DNA of 64,000 nucleotides from Azospirillum agricola (GCF_017876095.1 NZ_JAGINM010000006.1:1-64000), one strand, 5' to 3'. Shown: positions 16,397 through 25,531, counted from the first letter of the stretch. Numbers and translations: made by a program. Notes: a model not told the origin generated them from the sequence alone.

Positions 16397-18613
16397 TCAG
16401 GCGGCGGAGGGCAGGGCGGGTTTCGGCGCGATGCCCGGCGGCGCGGTGCCGTCGCGGGCGCGCCGGCCGCGCTCCATCGCCACGCAGGCGTCGAGGTCGA
16501 GGATCAGGCAGACCTGGCCGTTGCCGAGGATGGTCGTCGCGGCGACGCCGGGCACATGGGTGAAGTTCTGCTCGATCGGCTTCACCACCACCTGCTGCTG
16601 GCCCAGCAGCTCGTCCACCACGAGCCCGATGACGCCGGCCGTGTCGGTCTCGACGCGGACGACGATGCCGCGCGCCGGGTCGCGCTCGGCGCCGGACAGG
16701 CCGAAGACGTCGGCCATCCGCACCAGCGGCAGCCAGTCGCCGCGCAGGAACACCACCGTGCCGTGCCCGACCACCTCGTGCACGTCGCCGGGCTTGGGCC
16801 GCGTGCTCTCCAGGATGTTGGCGAGCGGGATGACGTACAGCTCCGGCCCGACGCGCACCAGCATGCCGTCGAGCACCGCCAGCGTCAGCGGTAGCGTCAT
16901 GGTCCAGCGGGTGCCGGCGCCCGGCTCCGACTGCACGGTGACGCGGCCGCCCAGCGACTGGATGTTGCGCTGGACGACGTCCATGCCGACCCCGCGCCCC
17001 GACACGTCGGTGACGGTCTCGGTGGTCGAGAAGCCGGGCGCGAACAGCAGCGCGTCGATCTCGTCGTCGGACGGCTCGGCGTCCTCCGCCACGAGGCCGA
17101 GCGCGCGGGCCTTGGCGAGCACGCGCGGGCGGTCGATGCCGCGGCCGTCGTCCTCGACGCGGATGACGATGCGTCCGCCCTTGTTCTCCGCCGACAGGTG
17201 GATGACGCCGCATTCGGGCTTGCCGGCGGCGAGGCGGGCTTCCGGACGCTCGATCCCGTGGTCGATGGCGTTGCGGATCATGTGGGTCAGCGGGTCGGCC
17301 AGCTCCTCGATGATCGTCTTGTCGACCTCGGTCGCTTCGCCGGTCATGCGCAGATCGACCGTCTTGCCGAGCCGGCCGGCGAGGTCGCGGACCATCCGGG
17401 GCATGCGGGCGAAGATCGACTTCACCGGCTGCATGCGGATCGCCATCACCGCGTCCTGGAGCTTGCGGCTGTGGCTGCTCAGCCCCTTCAGGGCGGCGAT
17501 CATCCGCCGCTGGGTGCGCGAATCCAGCTCGCGGCAGAGCTGGGTCAGCACCGCCTCGGTGATGACCAGCTCGCCGACCATGTCGACCAGCCGGTCCACC
17601 CGGTCGAGATCGACGCGGATGCTGCCCTTGCCGGCCGGCGCGGGCGCGCGGGCGCCCGCCCCGCCGGGGGCCGCCGGAGCGGGGAGGCCGGTGGCCGGGG
17701 CCTGAATGACGGAGCCGCCCTCGGTGGCCGGGGGCGGTGCGGGAAGCGCCGGAGCGGAGAAGACGGTGGCCGGGGCGGGAAGCGGTGGCGGGGCCTCCTC
17801 GGCGGAGCCGTCGTCCGCGTCGGGGAAGGCCGCCTCGAGCGGGGCGATCTGGATGTCGGCCTCGTCCTCGACGAACTCGAACACCTCGCGGATGTCGGAT
17901 TCCGGGTGCGTCGTCTCCAGTTCGATCCGCCAGGCCAGCACCGGCTCCGACGGGTCGAACATCTCGATGTCGGGCAGGCGCGCGATGTCCAGCGTGGAGA
18001 CGAGCCGGCCGAGCCGGCCGAGCGCGCGGATGATCAGCAGCGGCTCGTTGCCGCCCGAATAGGCGGTCGGCCGGAACAGGATGGCCCAGCGCCGCGCCGC
18101 CTCGCCGGAGGCGGCGGGGAAGTCCGGGAAGGAGGCGGGCATCGCGGTGGCCGGCAGGACGGTGGGCAGGGGGGTGGGCAGGGGGGTGGGGTGAGCCGAG
18201 CCGGCGGATTTCACCGCCTCGGCCAGCCGGTCGGCGATGGAGCGCGCGCGGTCGCCGTCGGCGCCGGTGCCGTTGCGCGCCGCCTCGACCTGTTCGGCCA
18301 GCGCGTCGCCGGATTCCAGCAGCAGCGCCAGCATCGCCGGGGTCAGGGACAGCCGCCCGGTGCGCAGGCGGTCGAGCGCCGCCTCCATGCGGTGGGTCAG
18401 GTCGGCCAGGGCCGTCAGGCCGAAGGCGGCGGCCCCGGCCTTGATCGAATGGGCGATGCGGAAGACCGCGTCCAGCGTGTCGCGCTCGTGGTGGCCGTCG
18501 CGGGCGCCGTCGCGCAGGGTGCCGAGCAGTTCCTCGTTGCGCAGCAGATACTCGCTGCACTCGTCGAAGAAGGTCGCGCGAAGCTCGTCCATGATGTCCG
18601 GGGCGAACGCCAT
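16397..18613 (-). CDS. cheA: Chemotaxis histidine kinase CheA
   Basis: 738 residues. The P1 HPt domain (1-105) has phospho-histidine H55 in RIAHSIKAGAAAFG. A proline-rich region and an acidic region with a P2-like fold (about 165-275) follow, then a second Pro/Ala linker. Next come the P3 dimerisation helices from ~330, a P4 HATPase with HMIRNAIDHGIE (N-box), EDDGRGID and GRGVGMDVV, and the P5 CheW-like domain (about 590-735). It phosphorylates CheY and CheB in response to receptor state. All catalytic motifs are intact. The ATG is preceded by GGGAG at 9 bases. Confidence 0.97.
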   Translation of the reverse strand: MAFAPDIMDELRATFFDECSEYLLRNEELLGTLRDGARDGHHERDTLDAVFRIAHSIKAGAAAFGLTALADLTHRMEAALDRLRTGRLSLTPAMLALLLESGDALAEQVEAARNGTGADGDRARSIADRLAEAVKSAGSAHPTPLPTPLPTVLPATAMPASFPDFPAASGEAARRWAILFRPTAYSGGNEPLLIIRALGRLGRLVSTLDIARLPDIEMFDPSEPVLAWRIELETTHPESDIREVFEFVEDEADIQIAPLEAAFPDADDGSAEEAPPPLPAPATVFSAPALPAPPPATEGGSVIQAPATGLPAPAAPGGAGARAPAPAGKGSIRVDLDRVDRLVDMVGELVITEAVLTQLCRELDSRTQRRMIAALKGLSSHSRKLQDAVMAIRMQPVKSIFARMPRMVRDLAGRLGKTVDLRMTGEATEVDKTIIEELADPLTHMIRNAIDHGIERPEARLAAGKPECGVIHLSAENKGGRIVIRVEDDGRGIDRPRVLAKARALGLVAEDAEPSDDEIDALLFAPGFSTTETVTDVSGRGVGMDVVQRNIQSLGGRVTVQSEPGAGTRWTMTLPLTLAVLDGMLVRVGPELYVIPLANILESTRPKPGDVHEVVGHGTVVFLRGDWLPLVRMADVFGLSGAERDPARGIVVRVETDTAGVIGLVVDELLGQQQVVVKPIEQNFTHVPGVAATTILGNGQVCLILDLDACVAMERGRRARDGTAPPGIAPKPALPSAA

Positions 18614-18671
18614 CGGCTGCGGCTCCCATGCGGTCGGAAAGGAGGGCGGATGCCGGCGGGAGGCCGGCCGC

Positions 18672-19037
18672 TCAGGGGCAGACGCGGCGGACGACGTCGA
18701 GCAGCTTGTCGGGGGTGAAGGGCTTCACCAGCCAGCCGGTGGCGCCGGCCGCCTTGCCCTCGGCCTTCTTGCCGTCGGCACCCTCGGTGGTCAGGATCAG
18801 GATCGGGGTGCGCTGGAAACCGGGCTTCGAGCGGACATGCCGGACGAAGGTCAGCCCGTCCATGTTGGGCATGTTGACGTCGGTGATGATGAGGTCGACC
18901 GGGTCGCCGTTGATGCGCTGGAGCGCCTCCACGCCGTCGCCGGCCTCGCGGACCGAGAAGCCGGCGCTGTTCAGCGTCAGGCGCACCATGTCGCGCATCA
19001 CCTTGGAATCGTCGACCGCGAGAACGTTCTTGGCCAT
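18672..19037 (-). CDS. cheY: Chemotaxis response regulator CheY
   Basis: 121 residues, a lone receiver domain with D9/D10, phospho-Asp D53 (IITDVNMPNMDG), the switch Thr in LILTTEG and Lys in LVKPF. Phosphorylated by CheA, it would act on the flagellar switch or compete for phosphate. The ATG at 19037 is chosen because AAAGGA lies seven bases upstream; the ATG nine bases earlier abuts that site. It lies between the STAS gene and cheA in the operon. Confidence 0.95.
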   Translation of the reverse strand: MAKNVLAVDDSKVMRDMVRLTLNSAGFSVREAGDGVEALQRINGDPVDLIITDVNMPNMDGLTFVRHVRSKPGFQRTPILILTTEGADGKKAEGKAAGATGWLVKPFTPDKLLDVVRRVCP

Positions 19038-19080
19038 GGGGCGCATCCTTTGCGCTAGCGGGTGGAGGAGGGCGGCGGGA

Positions 19081-19335
19081 TCAGGGAAGGGAGACGCCCG
19101 CGAGGTCGAGCAGCGACGCCAGCGCGGGCGACAGGTCGGAAACCGCCGCCGCGACGCCGCGGCGTTCGGCGGTCTGCACCGCGCTGAGGATCGCCGCCAG
19201 ATCCGGCATGCTGAGGAAGTCGATGCCGTCCAGGCTGATGGCCAGCCGCTGGCCGGGAGCGGCGTCGCGGACGGCCTGCGTCAGCCCACCCACCAGATCG
19301 TTCGTCGAGCCGAAGAACTGCGAGACAGCGACCAT
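19081..19335 (-). CDS. STAS-domain protein at head of che operon
   Basis: 84 residues resembling a compact STAS domain: a beta strand RLAISLDGIDFLSM followed by helix PDLAAILSAVQTA. The usual D-S-S-G phosphorylation loop is replaced by LSMPDLAA, so serine phosphorylation of the standard kind is doubtful. STAS proteins are known at the head of some chemotaxis operons, but their role is poorly defined. The ATG at 19335 has a perfect AAGGAGA seven bases upstream; an in-frame 36-residue extension is unlikely. It is the first gene of the chemotaxis operon. Confidence 0.75.
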   Translation of the reverse strand: MVAVSQFFGSTNDLVGGLTQAVRDAAPGQRLAISLDGIDFLSMPDLAAILSAVQTAERRGVAAAVSDLSPALASLLDLAGVSLP

Positions 19336-19502
19336 GCGAATATCTCCTTGCCTGACCGTTTTCAAACCATGCCGGACGGGACCGGCGCGTTCGGGGGGCG
19401 AGAGCCTGTGTCGGGCCATCCCGGCGGCGGTGACGGTGGGCATCCGTGGTCCCCGCTGACTTGACGATGACGAAATACAGGACGGATTTCACTCTCGTCG
19501 TC

Positions 19503-19545
19503 GGATAGGTATCCGCCGGAAAAGGGATATCGTGGGATAGTATCC
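19503..19545. promoter_or_regulatory. Paired GGATA dyads upstream of the che operon
   Basis: GGATAGGTATCC (19503-19514) and GGATAGTATCC (19535-19545) are perfect dyads with centres ~31.5 bp apart, about three helical turns; a GGATAT half-site lies between. They sit upstream of the STAS-cheY-cheA operon. Related GGATAG motifs occur before the next minus-strand operon at 20186-20235, hinting at a shared regulator. Inference from symmetry only. Confidence 0.55.
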
Positions 19546-19567
19546 TGGCTCCGGCCGTCGCCTTTTC

Positions 19568-19774
19568 TCAGTGCTTGAGCGGGATGCATGCCAGTGCATG
19601 CGCATCCTGCCCTTCCAGCGCCGTCCGCTCGGCGACAGGCGCGCGGGCCGGACCATATTCGATGTGCGTGGCGATGGCGTACATGGCCAGACGCCGGCCG
19701 CTGGGTTGCTGCTCGGCGATCTCGCGCAGGCGCTGCACCATGTCCAGCAATTCGTTGCGATGTTCTTCGGTCAT
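19568..19774 (-). CDS. Small hypothetical protein, 68 aa
   Basis: 68 residues, beginning MTEEHRNELLDMVQRLREIAEQQPSGRRLAMYAIATHIEYG and ending CIPLKH. The N-terminal half looks like an amphipathic helix pair; there is no membrane segment or known motif. A purine-rich AAAGGTGGG precedes the ATG. It follows another tiny gene after 13 bases, so the two form a mini-operon. It lies beside the chemotaxis operon but is separated from it by the GGATA dyads. No function proposed. Confidence 0.6.
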   Translation of the reverse strand: MTEEHRNELLDMVQRLREIAEQQPSGRRLAMYAIATHIEYGPARAPVAERTALEGQDAHALACIPLKH

Positions 19775-19787
19775 GACGGGCCCACCT

Positions 19788-19982
19788 TTAAAAGAGATCG
19801 ACGCTGCCGGATGCGGCGCCGAGAACCATCGCGACGCCTTGCTGTCCGTCGAGGACCGTGGTCGGCGCGTGCCGGGCCGCGATGCGCGCCAGGCTGAACA
19901 TGGTCGAGGACACGTCGAGCGGCCGCTTCCGGTTGCTGCCGATCATCCGTGGCCGTGCGGGCCCGATGGTGATGGTGAACAT
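19788..19982 (-). CDS. Small hypothetical protein, 64 aa
   Basis: 64 residues starting MFTITIGPARPRMIGSNRKR, basic at the N-terminus, ending SGSVDLF. The ATG at 19982 has GGGAGG six bases upstream; a longer in-frame extension lacks such a site. Gene 19568-19774 follows after 13 bases. No recognisable domain. The centre (LDVSSTMFSLARIAARHA) could form one helix. Confidence 0.55.
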   Translation of the reverse strand: MFTITIGPARPRMIGSNRKRPLDVSSTMFSLARIAARHAPTTVLDGQQGVAMVLGAASGSVDLF

Positions 19983-20167
19983 GGTCGCCTCCCGTGCTTG
20001 GATGGACGTTTCGCGTCTCAAGCCAAAGCGGGGCCGTGGCCGGACCGGGGTCGGGCAAGAGCTGGGCGTTGATTTGAGAAGGGGCCGGGACGCCGGGGCG
20101 AGGCATCGCAGCGAGGTCTGCGCCACCGCCGTCTTGGCTGTGATCCGAATGTACCCCATTCGATTTG

Positions 20168-20235
20168 GGACTACCGCCTTGGTGAGGGATAGTCCTACCG
20201 AGAAAAAGGCTACCGCCGCCTATCCCCGCCTATCC
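20168..20235. promoter_or_regulatory. Operator-like repeats before the two tiny genes
   Basis: GGACTA (20168-20173) and TAGTCC (20190-20195) form an inverted pair around the segment containing GGGATAG. CCGCCTATCC occurs twice in perfect tandem at 20216-20235; read on the minus strand this is GGATAGGCGG twice. These GGATAG units resemble the dyads at 19503-19545. The 320-base gap 19983-20302 holds no gene otherwise. Confidence 0.5.
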
Positions 20236-20302
20236 TAAGGGCGGAAGGGATGTTTCCCGAACCGGGCGGCCGGCACGGAGGGCGACGGGGGCGGTCCGCC
20301 CC

Positions 20303-23300
20303 TCACTCCCCGATCAGGCGCTGGACGATGCCGTGGAGCTGGCGCGGCGTGATGGGCTTGTGGACCACGGCCAGCCCCAGGGCGGCGGCCTCGCGCTCGC
20401 ATTCGGTACCGATCTCGCCGGTCAGGATGATGCCGGGGATCGGCCGTCCGGCCCGCTCGCGGATCCTCACGATGGCCTCGGTCCCGACCTTGCGGTCGCG
20501 CAGCCGGTAGTCGGCGACGATGATGTCCGGCGCGCGGCGGACGGATTCCAGCCGTTCGAGCGCCTGGTCCGTCGAGCCGGCCATGACGACGTCGTAGCTC
20601 CATTCCTCGAAGATCGTGCGCAGCCCGGTCAGGACGATCACGTCGTCGTCGACCACGACGGCCAGCCGTCCGTGCCCCTCCTCCGCCGCCGTGTCCGCCG
20701 CCGTGTCCGCCGCCACCGTGCCGGTCGCGGTCCTCGCCGCTTCCGCTCCGGCCGGTGCCGCGGGTTCGGCGGCGCGCGGCACCTCGATGGAGAAGACCGA
20801 GCCCTTTGCAGGCTCCGAGCGCACCAGCACCGGGTGGTTGAGCAGCCGGGACAGGCGCTGGACGATGGCGAGCCCCAGCCCCAGCCCCTGGCTGCGGTCG
20901 CGCTCCGGGTTGCCGACCTGATGGAACTCCTCGAACACCTTGGTCTGATGCTCGGCCGAGATGCCGATGCCACTGTCCTGCACCTTGATGCAGACGCCGT
21001 CCCGCACTGTGTCGCACTCGATCCGCACGTGGCCCTGGTCGGTGTAGCGAAGGGCGTTCTCCACGAGGTTGCGCAGCATGCGCCCGAGCAGCAGCGCGTC
21101 GCTCCGCACGGTCAGGGCGGCGCAGGCGGTCGAGACCTCGAAGGCCAGCCCCTTGCTGGCGGCGATCGGGGCGTAGGCGGCGGCGATCTCCTCCAGCACG
21201 GGGCCGAGCGGCAGGTCGACGATGCGCGGCACGATCACCCCGGCGTCGAGGCGGGAGACGTCGAGCAGGCTGTCGAGCAGGTTCTTCAGCGTGTCGAGCG
21301 CGCGTTCCAGCGAGCTCAGCGGCCCGCGCCCGCGCGCGGCGTCGACATGCGGGTGCAGCGCGCCGGCGAACAGCAGGGCCGATTGCAGCGGCTGGCGCAG
21401 GTCGTGGCTGGCGGCGGCGAGGAAGCGCGACTTGGAGACGTTCGCCTCGTCGGCCTTCTCCTTGGCGTCGCGCAGCGATTCCTCCATGGCCTTGCGGGCG
21501 GTGAGGTCGATGTTCAGGGCGCTGAAATGGACCGGCCGGCCGCTGCGGTCGCGCTCGACCCGGCCGACGCTCAGGATCCAGCGCGTTCCGTCCTGGGGAT
21601 GGAGGACGCGGTATTCGATTCCCTGGTCCGGCTCGCCGTCGTCCAGCACCCGGTGGAGGTGCGCCAGAACCGCCTCGCGGTCGGCCGGGTGGACCTGCTC
21701 AAGGAAGGTGTCGCGGTTGGGCGTGACGGTGGCCGGGTCGAGGCCGAACAGGCGGTAGTTGTTCTCCGACCAGTTCACCGTGCCGCTGAGCAGGTCGATG
21801 TCCCACAGGGCGGCGTTGGCGGCGGAAAGCGCGATGTTCAGGCGGTTCTCGGTCCGTTGCAGGGCCTCCTCCATCGCCTTGCGCTGGGTGACGTCGATGT
21901 TGATCCCGCTGAACTGCACCGGCGTGCCGTCCTCGTCGGCGCGGACGCGGCCGATCGACAGCACCCAGCCGACCCGCCCGCCGGGATGCAGGACGCGGTA
22001 TTCCAGCGTCACGCTCGGCTGGTCCGGCACCGTGGTCGATTCCACGGGTATGGCGGCGTGGCGGTCGTCGGGGTGGAGGATGCTCCGCCAGCGGTCGGTG
22101 GTCGCCGGGTCCTTGTCCGGATCCAGGCCGAAGATGCGGTAGCTCGCCTCCGACCAGTAGCCGCTCTGGGTGCGCAGATCCCAGTCGAAGGTGCCGGCCT
22201 GGGCCGATTCCAGGGCCATGCTGAGATGGTCGTTGCTCCTGCGCAGATCCTCCTCGGCCTTGCGGCGGCGGGTGATGTCGAGCAGGTAGAGGGTCAGCCC
22301 GTTTTCCGAGGGGAAGGCCCGCATCCAGAACCAGCGGCCGCCGCGCGTGCCCTGGAACTCGACGTCTACGGTCCCCCGATCGGCCATCGCGCGCTGCATC
22401 CTCTCCCACAAAGGCCCGGCGGCCAGCTCGGGAAAGCCGTCCCGCAGCGACAGGCCGAGCGGATCCCGGCCGCCGGGGGAAAGCGCCCGCGCCTTGTCGT
22501 TGAGGTAGGTGAAGCGCCAGTCGCGGTCGAGCTCGACCACCCCGTCCACCGTGCTCGCCAGCACCGACGCGGTCTTGAGCGCGCTGCGCTGCGCCTGCTC
22601 GCGGATGCGCAGGAACCAGCGCAGGCCCCAGGCGGCGCCGACCCCGGCCAGCAGCGACAGCCCGCAGAAGATCAGCAGGGAGCGCAGGGCGGCGATGTCG
22701 ACCGACCGCATCGCCGCGTCCTTGTCGAGACTCACCTGGAAGTAGAGGCCGCGCAGCTTCACCGTCGGTGGCGAATAGGCGATGACCCTCAACGTCCCGT
22801 CGCCGCCGCGCTGTTCGACGACCCCTTCGTCGTCGGTCTTCAGCAGGGGCCGAAGCTCGTCCGGCAGGCGCTGGCCGGGCGCCACCGGGGTTGCCGCCGG
22901 CACGGCGGCGAGGATCCCGCCGCCGCTGTCGGCGATCAGCACGGCCGCATGGTCGGGCAGGGATTTCTGCGCGAGATACTGTTCCAGCCAGCCGATGTCG
23001 AGCAGGACGGTGGCGACGCCGGCGCGCTCGCCCCGCGCGTCCTGGTAGGCGAGGGCGAAGGGGATGGCCGGCCGGCCGGTGGTGCGCGCCGTGACCGCCT
23101 GTCCGGCGACGATGCCGTCGCTGCGCAGGGCCTCCAGCCGGTAGGGCCGGTCGGCGACCGAGATGCCGACGGCCGACGGCACGGTCGAGCACCAGATCAC
23201 GTTGTCGCGGTCGCTGATGCTGACCGCCAGATAGCTCGGGTACTGCTCCTTGAGCCGCCGGATCGTCGTGTTGCAGCTGGCCCCGTCCATGCGCCCGACG

Positions 23301-23539
23301 CCCATCTCGGTCAGGGTGACCAGGATGTTGTGAATGTTCTCAACCAGATGTTGCTGTTCAGCCTCGATAAGATCAAGAATTCGGCTGGACTCCTCCTGAA
23401 TTTCCTGCTCGCGCGTGTGCCGAAGCTCCGAGAGGCTGAGAATTTCGAAGCCCAGGAGCGGGAGAATGACCAGAAGGGGCAAGGCGAGAAGGCGGCGCAC
23501 CGATTTTTCCGGATGGCCCGCCATGGCGGGTGCTGTCAC
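20303..23539 (-). CDS. Multi-PAS hybrid sensor histidine kinase
   Basis: About 1078 residues. TM1 lies near the N-terminus (LLALPLLVILPLLGFEIL), a double-Cache-like periplasmic domain (about 45-275) follows, then TM2 (SLLIFCGLSLLAGVGAAWGL). Three PAS domains come next; two of them (LEYRVLHPGGRVGW... and IEYRVLHPQDGTRW...) are close PAS_3 copies. HisKA has H712 in AASHDLRQPLQS. The HATPase (NLVENALRYTD, DSGIGIS, GLGLGLAIV) and a C-terminal receiver with D1010 (VADYRLRD) complete it. The HDLRQP box is of the type common in hybrid kinases with their own receiver. No separate output regulator is adjacent. GTG 23539 with AGGGGAG upstream is preferred over GTG 23554. Confidence 0.88.
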   Translation of the reverse strand: MTAPAMAGHPEKSVRRLLALPLLVILPLLGFEILSLSELRHTREQEIQEESSRILDLIEAEQQHLVENIHNILVTLTEMGVGRMDGASCNTTIRRLKEQYPSYLAVSISDRDNVIWCSTVPSAVGISVADRPYRLEALRSDGIVAGQAVTARTTGRPAIPFALAYQDARGERAGVATVLLDIGWLEQYLAQKSLPDHAAVLIADSGGGILAAVPAATPVAPGQRLPDELRPLLKTDDEGVVEQRGGDGTLRVIAYSPPTVKLRGLYFQVSLDKDAAMRSVDIAALRSLLIFCGLSLLAGVGAAWGLRWFLRIREQAQRSALKTASVLASTVDGVVELDRDWRFTYLNDKARALSPGGRDPLGLSLRDGFPELAAGPLWERMQRAMADRGTVDVEFQGTRGGRWFWMRAFPSENGLTLYLLDITRRRKAEEDLRRSNDHLSMALESAQAGTFDWDLRTQSGYWSEASYRIFGLDPDKDPATTDRWRSILHPDDRHAAIPVESTTVPDQPSVTLEYRVLHPGGRVGWVLSIGRVRADEDGTPVQFSGINIDVTQRKAMEEALQRTENRLNIALSAANAALWDIDLLSGTVNWSENNYRLFGLDPATVTPNRDTFLEQVHPADREAVLAHLHRVLDDGEPDQGIEYRVLHPQDGTRWILSVGRVERDRSGRPVHFSALNIDLTARKAMEESLRDAKEKADEANVSKSRFLAAASHDLRQPLQSALLFAGALHPHVDAARGRGPLSSLERALDTLKNLLDSLLDVSRLDAGVIVPRIVDLPLGPVLEEIAAAYAPIAASKGLAFEVSTACAALTVRSDALLLGRMLRNLVENALRYTDQGHVRIECDTVRDGVCIKVQDSGIGISAEHQTKVFEEFHQVGNPERDRSQGLGLGLAIVQRLSRLLNHPVLVRSEPAKGSVFSIEVPRAAEPAAPAGAEAARTATGTVAADTAADTAAEEGHGRLAVVVDDDVIVLTGLRTIFEEWSYDVVMAGSTDQALERLESVRRAPDIIVADYRLRDRKVGTEAIVRIRERAGRPIPGIILTGEIGTECEREAAALGLAVVHKPITPRQLHGIVQRLIGE

Positions 23540-23806
23540 GCTGGCTCCCCTCACTCGCTCTTATTGTTCGATAATCTTGCCACGAACCATCCGTCAAGGT
23601 AACCGCCCGGCCGCTTTCGTCCAGTGGGGGCATCCCTTATCGGAGGGGACGAAGGCCGGCGGCTCCCCTTTCCGGCGCGGCGGCGGGCCGGGCGCCGCGG
23701 CTGTGACTGCGATGTGAACGGTTTGTCAACGGGGTGACTGCCAGCTTGGCAGTGGGAAGCGAAGCACCTATCGTGACGGTATAGACCGTTCCGCACAGCG
23801 AGCATC
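23540..23806. promoter_or_regulatory. Divergent promoter region with two dyads before the NCS2 permease
   Basis: About 265 bases between divergent genes. ACTGCCA-GCT-TGGCAGT (23737-23753) is a perfect inverted repeat; ACGGT-ATAG-ACCGT (23776-23789) is another, just 17 bases before the permease ATG, so it could block ribosome or polymerase access. Both are plausible operator sites for a purine-responsive regulator, but none is encoded here. Confidence 0.45.
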
Positions 23807-25531
23807 ATGGCGAAGAGACCGACCGAGCTGACCTATTGGGTCGATGAGAAGCCGCCCGCCCTGGCCCTGGTCCTCCTCTCTCTCCAGCATTTCGCCCTGG
23901 TGGCGATCTTCCTGGTGGTGTCGGTGACGATCGCCCGCATGGCCCAGCTCGACGCCGAGGCCGGCAGCCGGCTGGTCAGCCTGACCATGATCGCCGGCGG
24001 GGTGGCGACCATCCTGCAATGCCTGGGGCGCGGCGGGCTCGGGTCCGGCTTCATGGTGCCGGCGACCACCACGACGATCCTGTTGCCGCCGGCGGCGCTG
24101 GCGCTGGCCAAGGGCGGGCTGCCGCTGCTGTTCGGCATGAGCGCGCTCGCCGGGCTGCTGGTGATGGCGCTGTCGCGGGTCATCCACCGGCTGCGCCCGC
24201 TGTTCCCCACCGAGATCGCCGGATTCGTCGTCTTCATGATCGGCCTGACCGTCATGATCCTGGCGGTGCGCCAGCTGATGGGCATGGGCGTCGCCGAGGG
24301 CGACTACGCCCGCTACGCGGCGGTCGGCCTGCCGGTGCTGGCGGTGATCGTCGGGCTGAACGTGTGGGGCGGCCGGCGGCTGCGGCTCTACTGCTCGCTG
24401 ATCGGCGTCGTCTTCGGCTATGCGCTGGGGATGGCCGAGGGCTGGCTGGCGCCGCTCGACCTCAAGCATCTGGAGGAGGCGCCGCTGCTGGCCTTGCCGC
24501 AGCCGGGCAGCTTCGGGCTGGCCTTCGACCTGGAACTGCTGCTGCCCTTCCTGATCACCGCGCTGGCGATGGCGCTCAACTCGGTCGGCGCGGTGACGGC
24601 GGCGCAGAAGGCCAACGACGCCGAGTGGAAGCGCCCGGACATGGGCAACATCGGGCGCGGCATCCTGGCCGACGGGCTGTCCAACGTGGTGGCCGGGCTG
24701 CTCGGCGGCGTCGGGCAGGCGGCGACCTCGGGCGCGGTCGGGCTGTCGGTGGCGACCGGGGCGACCAGCCGCACCATCGGCCTCGGCGTCGGCATCCTGC
24801 TGGTCGCGCTGTCCTTCTCGCCGAAGATCGCCACGGCGCTGCTGATCATGCCGCCGCCGGTGGTGGGCGCGGCGCTGCTGTCGAGCGGCTGCTTCCTGGT
24901 GATGAACGGCATCCAGGTCATCAGCTCCCGCATGCTCGATTCGCGGAAGATCTTCGTGCTGGGCATCGCGCTGGCCTTCGGGCTGGCCCGGCTGGTCGAT
25001 CCGCATTTCTTCGAGACGCTGCCGCACTGGATCCAGCCCTGGGTCGGTTCGCCGCTGACCGTCGCCGTCACGCTGGTGATCCTGCTGAACGCGACGCTGC
25101 GCATCGGCACCGGCACGCGGAGCCGGGTGCGGCTCGACATCGCCCACCTGTCTCCGGAACAGCTCACCGAGGTGGTGACCGCCCAGGGCCAGCTCTGGGC
25201 GGCCGAGCCGGAAACGGTCTTCCGCGTCCGCTTCGCCTTGCAGGAGGCCTTCGACCTGCTGAGCCAGAACGACATGGTGATGGCGGAGGCGGGCGGCCGC
25301 CGGCCGCTGGAGTTGCAGACCCGGTTCGACGAGTTCACCTTCTCGGTCACCCTGACCTACGCCGGCCTGCCGCTGACCATGGAAAAGACCCGCCCGACCG
25401 AGGACGAGATCCTGGAGGACGAGGACGGCATGCGGCGGCTGGCCTCCTACATGATCGGCCGGGTCGCCAACCGGATGACGTCCAGCGTGCGCGACGGCCG
25501 CTGCGAGGTGGTGCTGACCTTCAACGCCTGA
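23807..25531 (+). CDS. NCS2 nucleobase permease with C-terminal RsbW-like domain
   Basis: 574 residues. The first ~435 form a 12-14 helix nucleobase:cation symporter-2 (xanthine/uracil permease) core, with ALNSVGAVTAAQKAND and GLLGGVGQAATSGAVGLSVATGATSR in the region of the NCS2 signature. The last ~135 residues are extra and soluble. They contain RFALQEAFDLLSQND, FDEFTFSVTLTYAGLPL and EDGMRRLASYMIGRVANRM, then CEVVLTF, in the order of the N-box, D-x-G and lid regions of RsbW-like HATPases, but the key Asn is not evident, so ATP binding is doubtful. Substrate probably a purine; fusion role unknown. Confidence 0.85.
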   Translation: MAKRPTELTYWVDEKPPALALVLLSLQHFALVAIFLVVSVTIARMAQLDAEAGSRLVSLTMIAGGVATILQCLGRGGLGSGFMVPATTTTILLPPAALALAKGGLPLLFGMSALAGLLVMALSRVIHRLRPLFPTEIAGFVVFMIGLTVMILAVRQLMGMGVAEGDYARYAAVGLPVLAVIVGLNVWGGRRLRLYCSLIGVVFGYALGMAEGWLAPLDLKHLEEAPLLALPQPGSFGLAFDLELLLPFLITALAMALNSVGAVTAAQKANDAEWKRPDMGNIGRGILADGLSNVVAGLLGGVGQAATSGAVGLSVATGATSRTIGLGVGILLVALSFSPKIATALLIMPPPVVGAALLSSGCFLVMNGIQVISSRMLDSRKIFVLGIALAFGLARLVDPHFFETLPHWIQPWVGSPLTVAVTLVILLNATLRIGTGTRSRVRLDIAHLSPEQLTEVVTAQGQLWAAEPETVFRVRFALQEAFDLLSQNDMVMAEAGGRRPLELQTRFDEFTFSVTLTYAGLPLTMEKTRPTEDEILEDEDGMRRLASYMIGRVANRMTSSVRDGRCEVVLTFNA

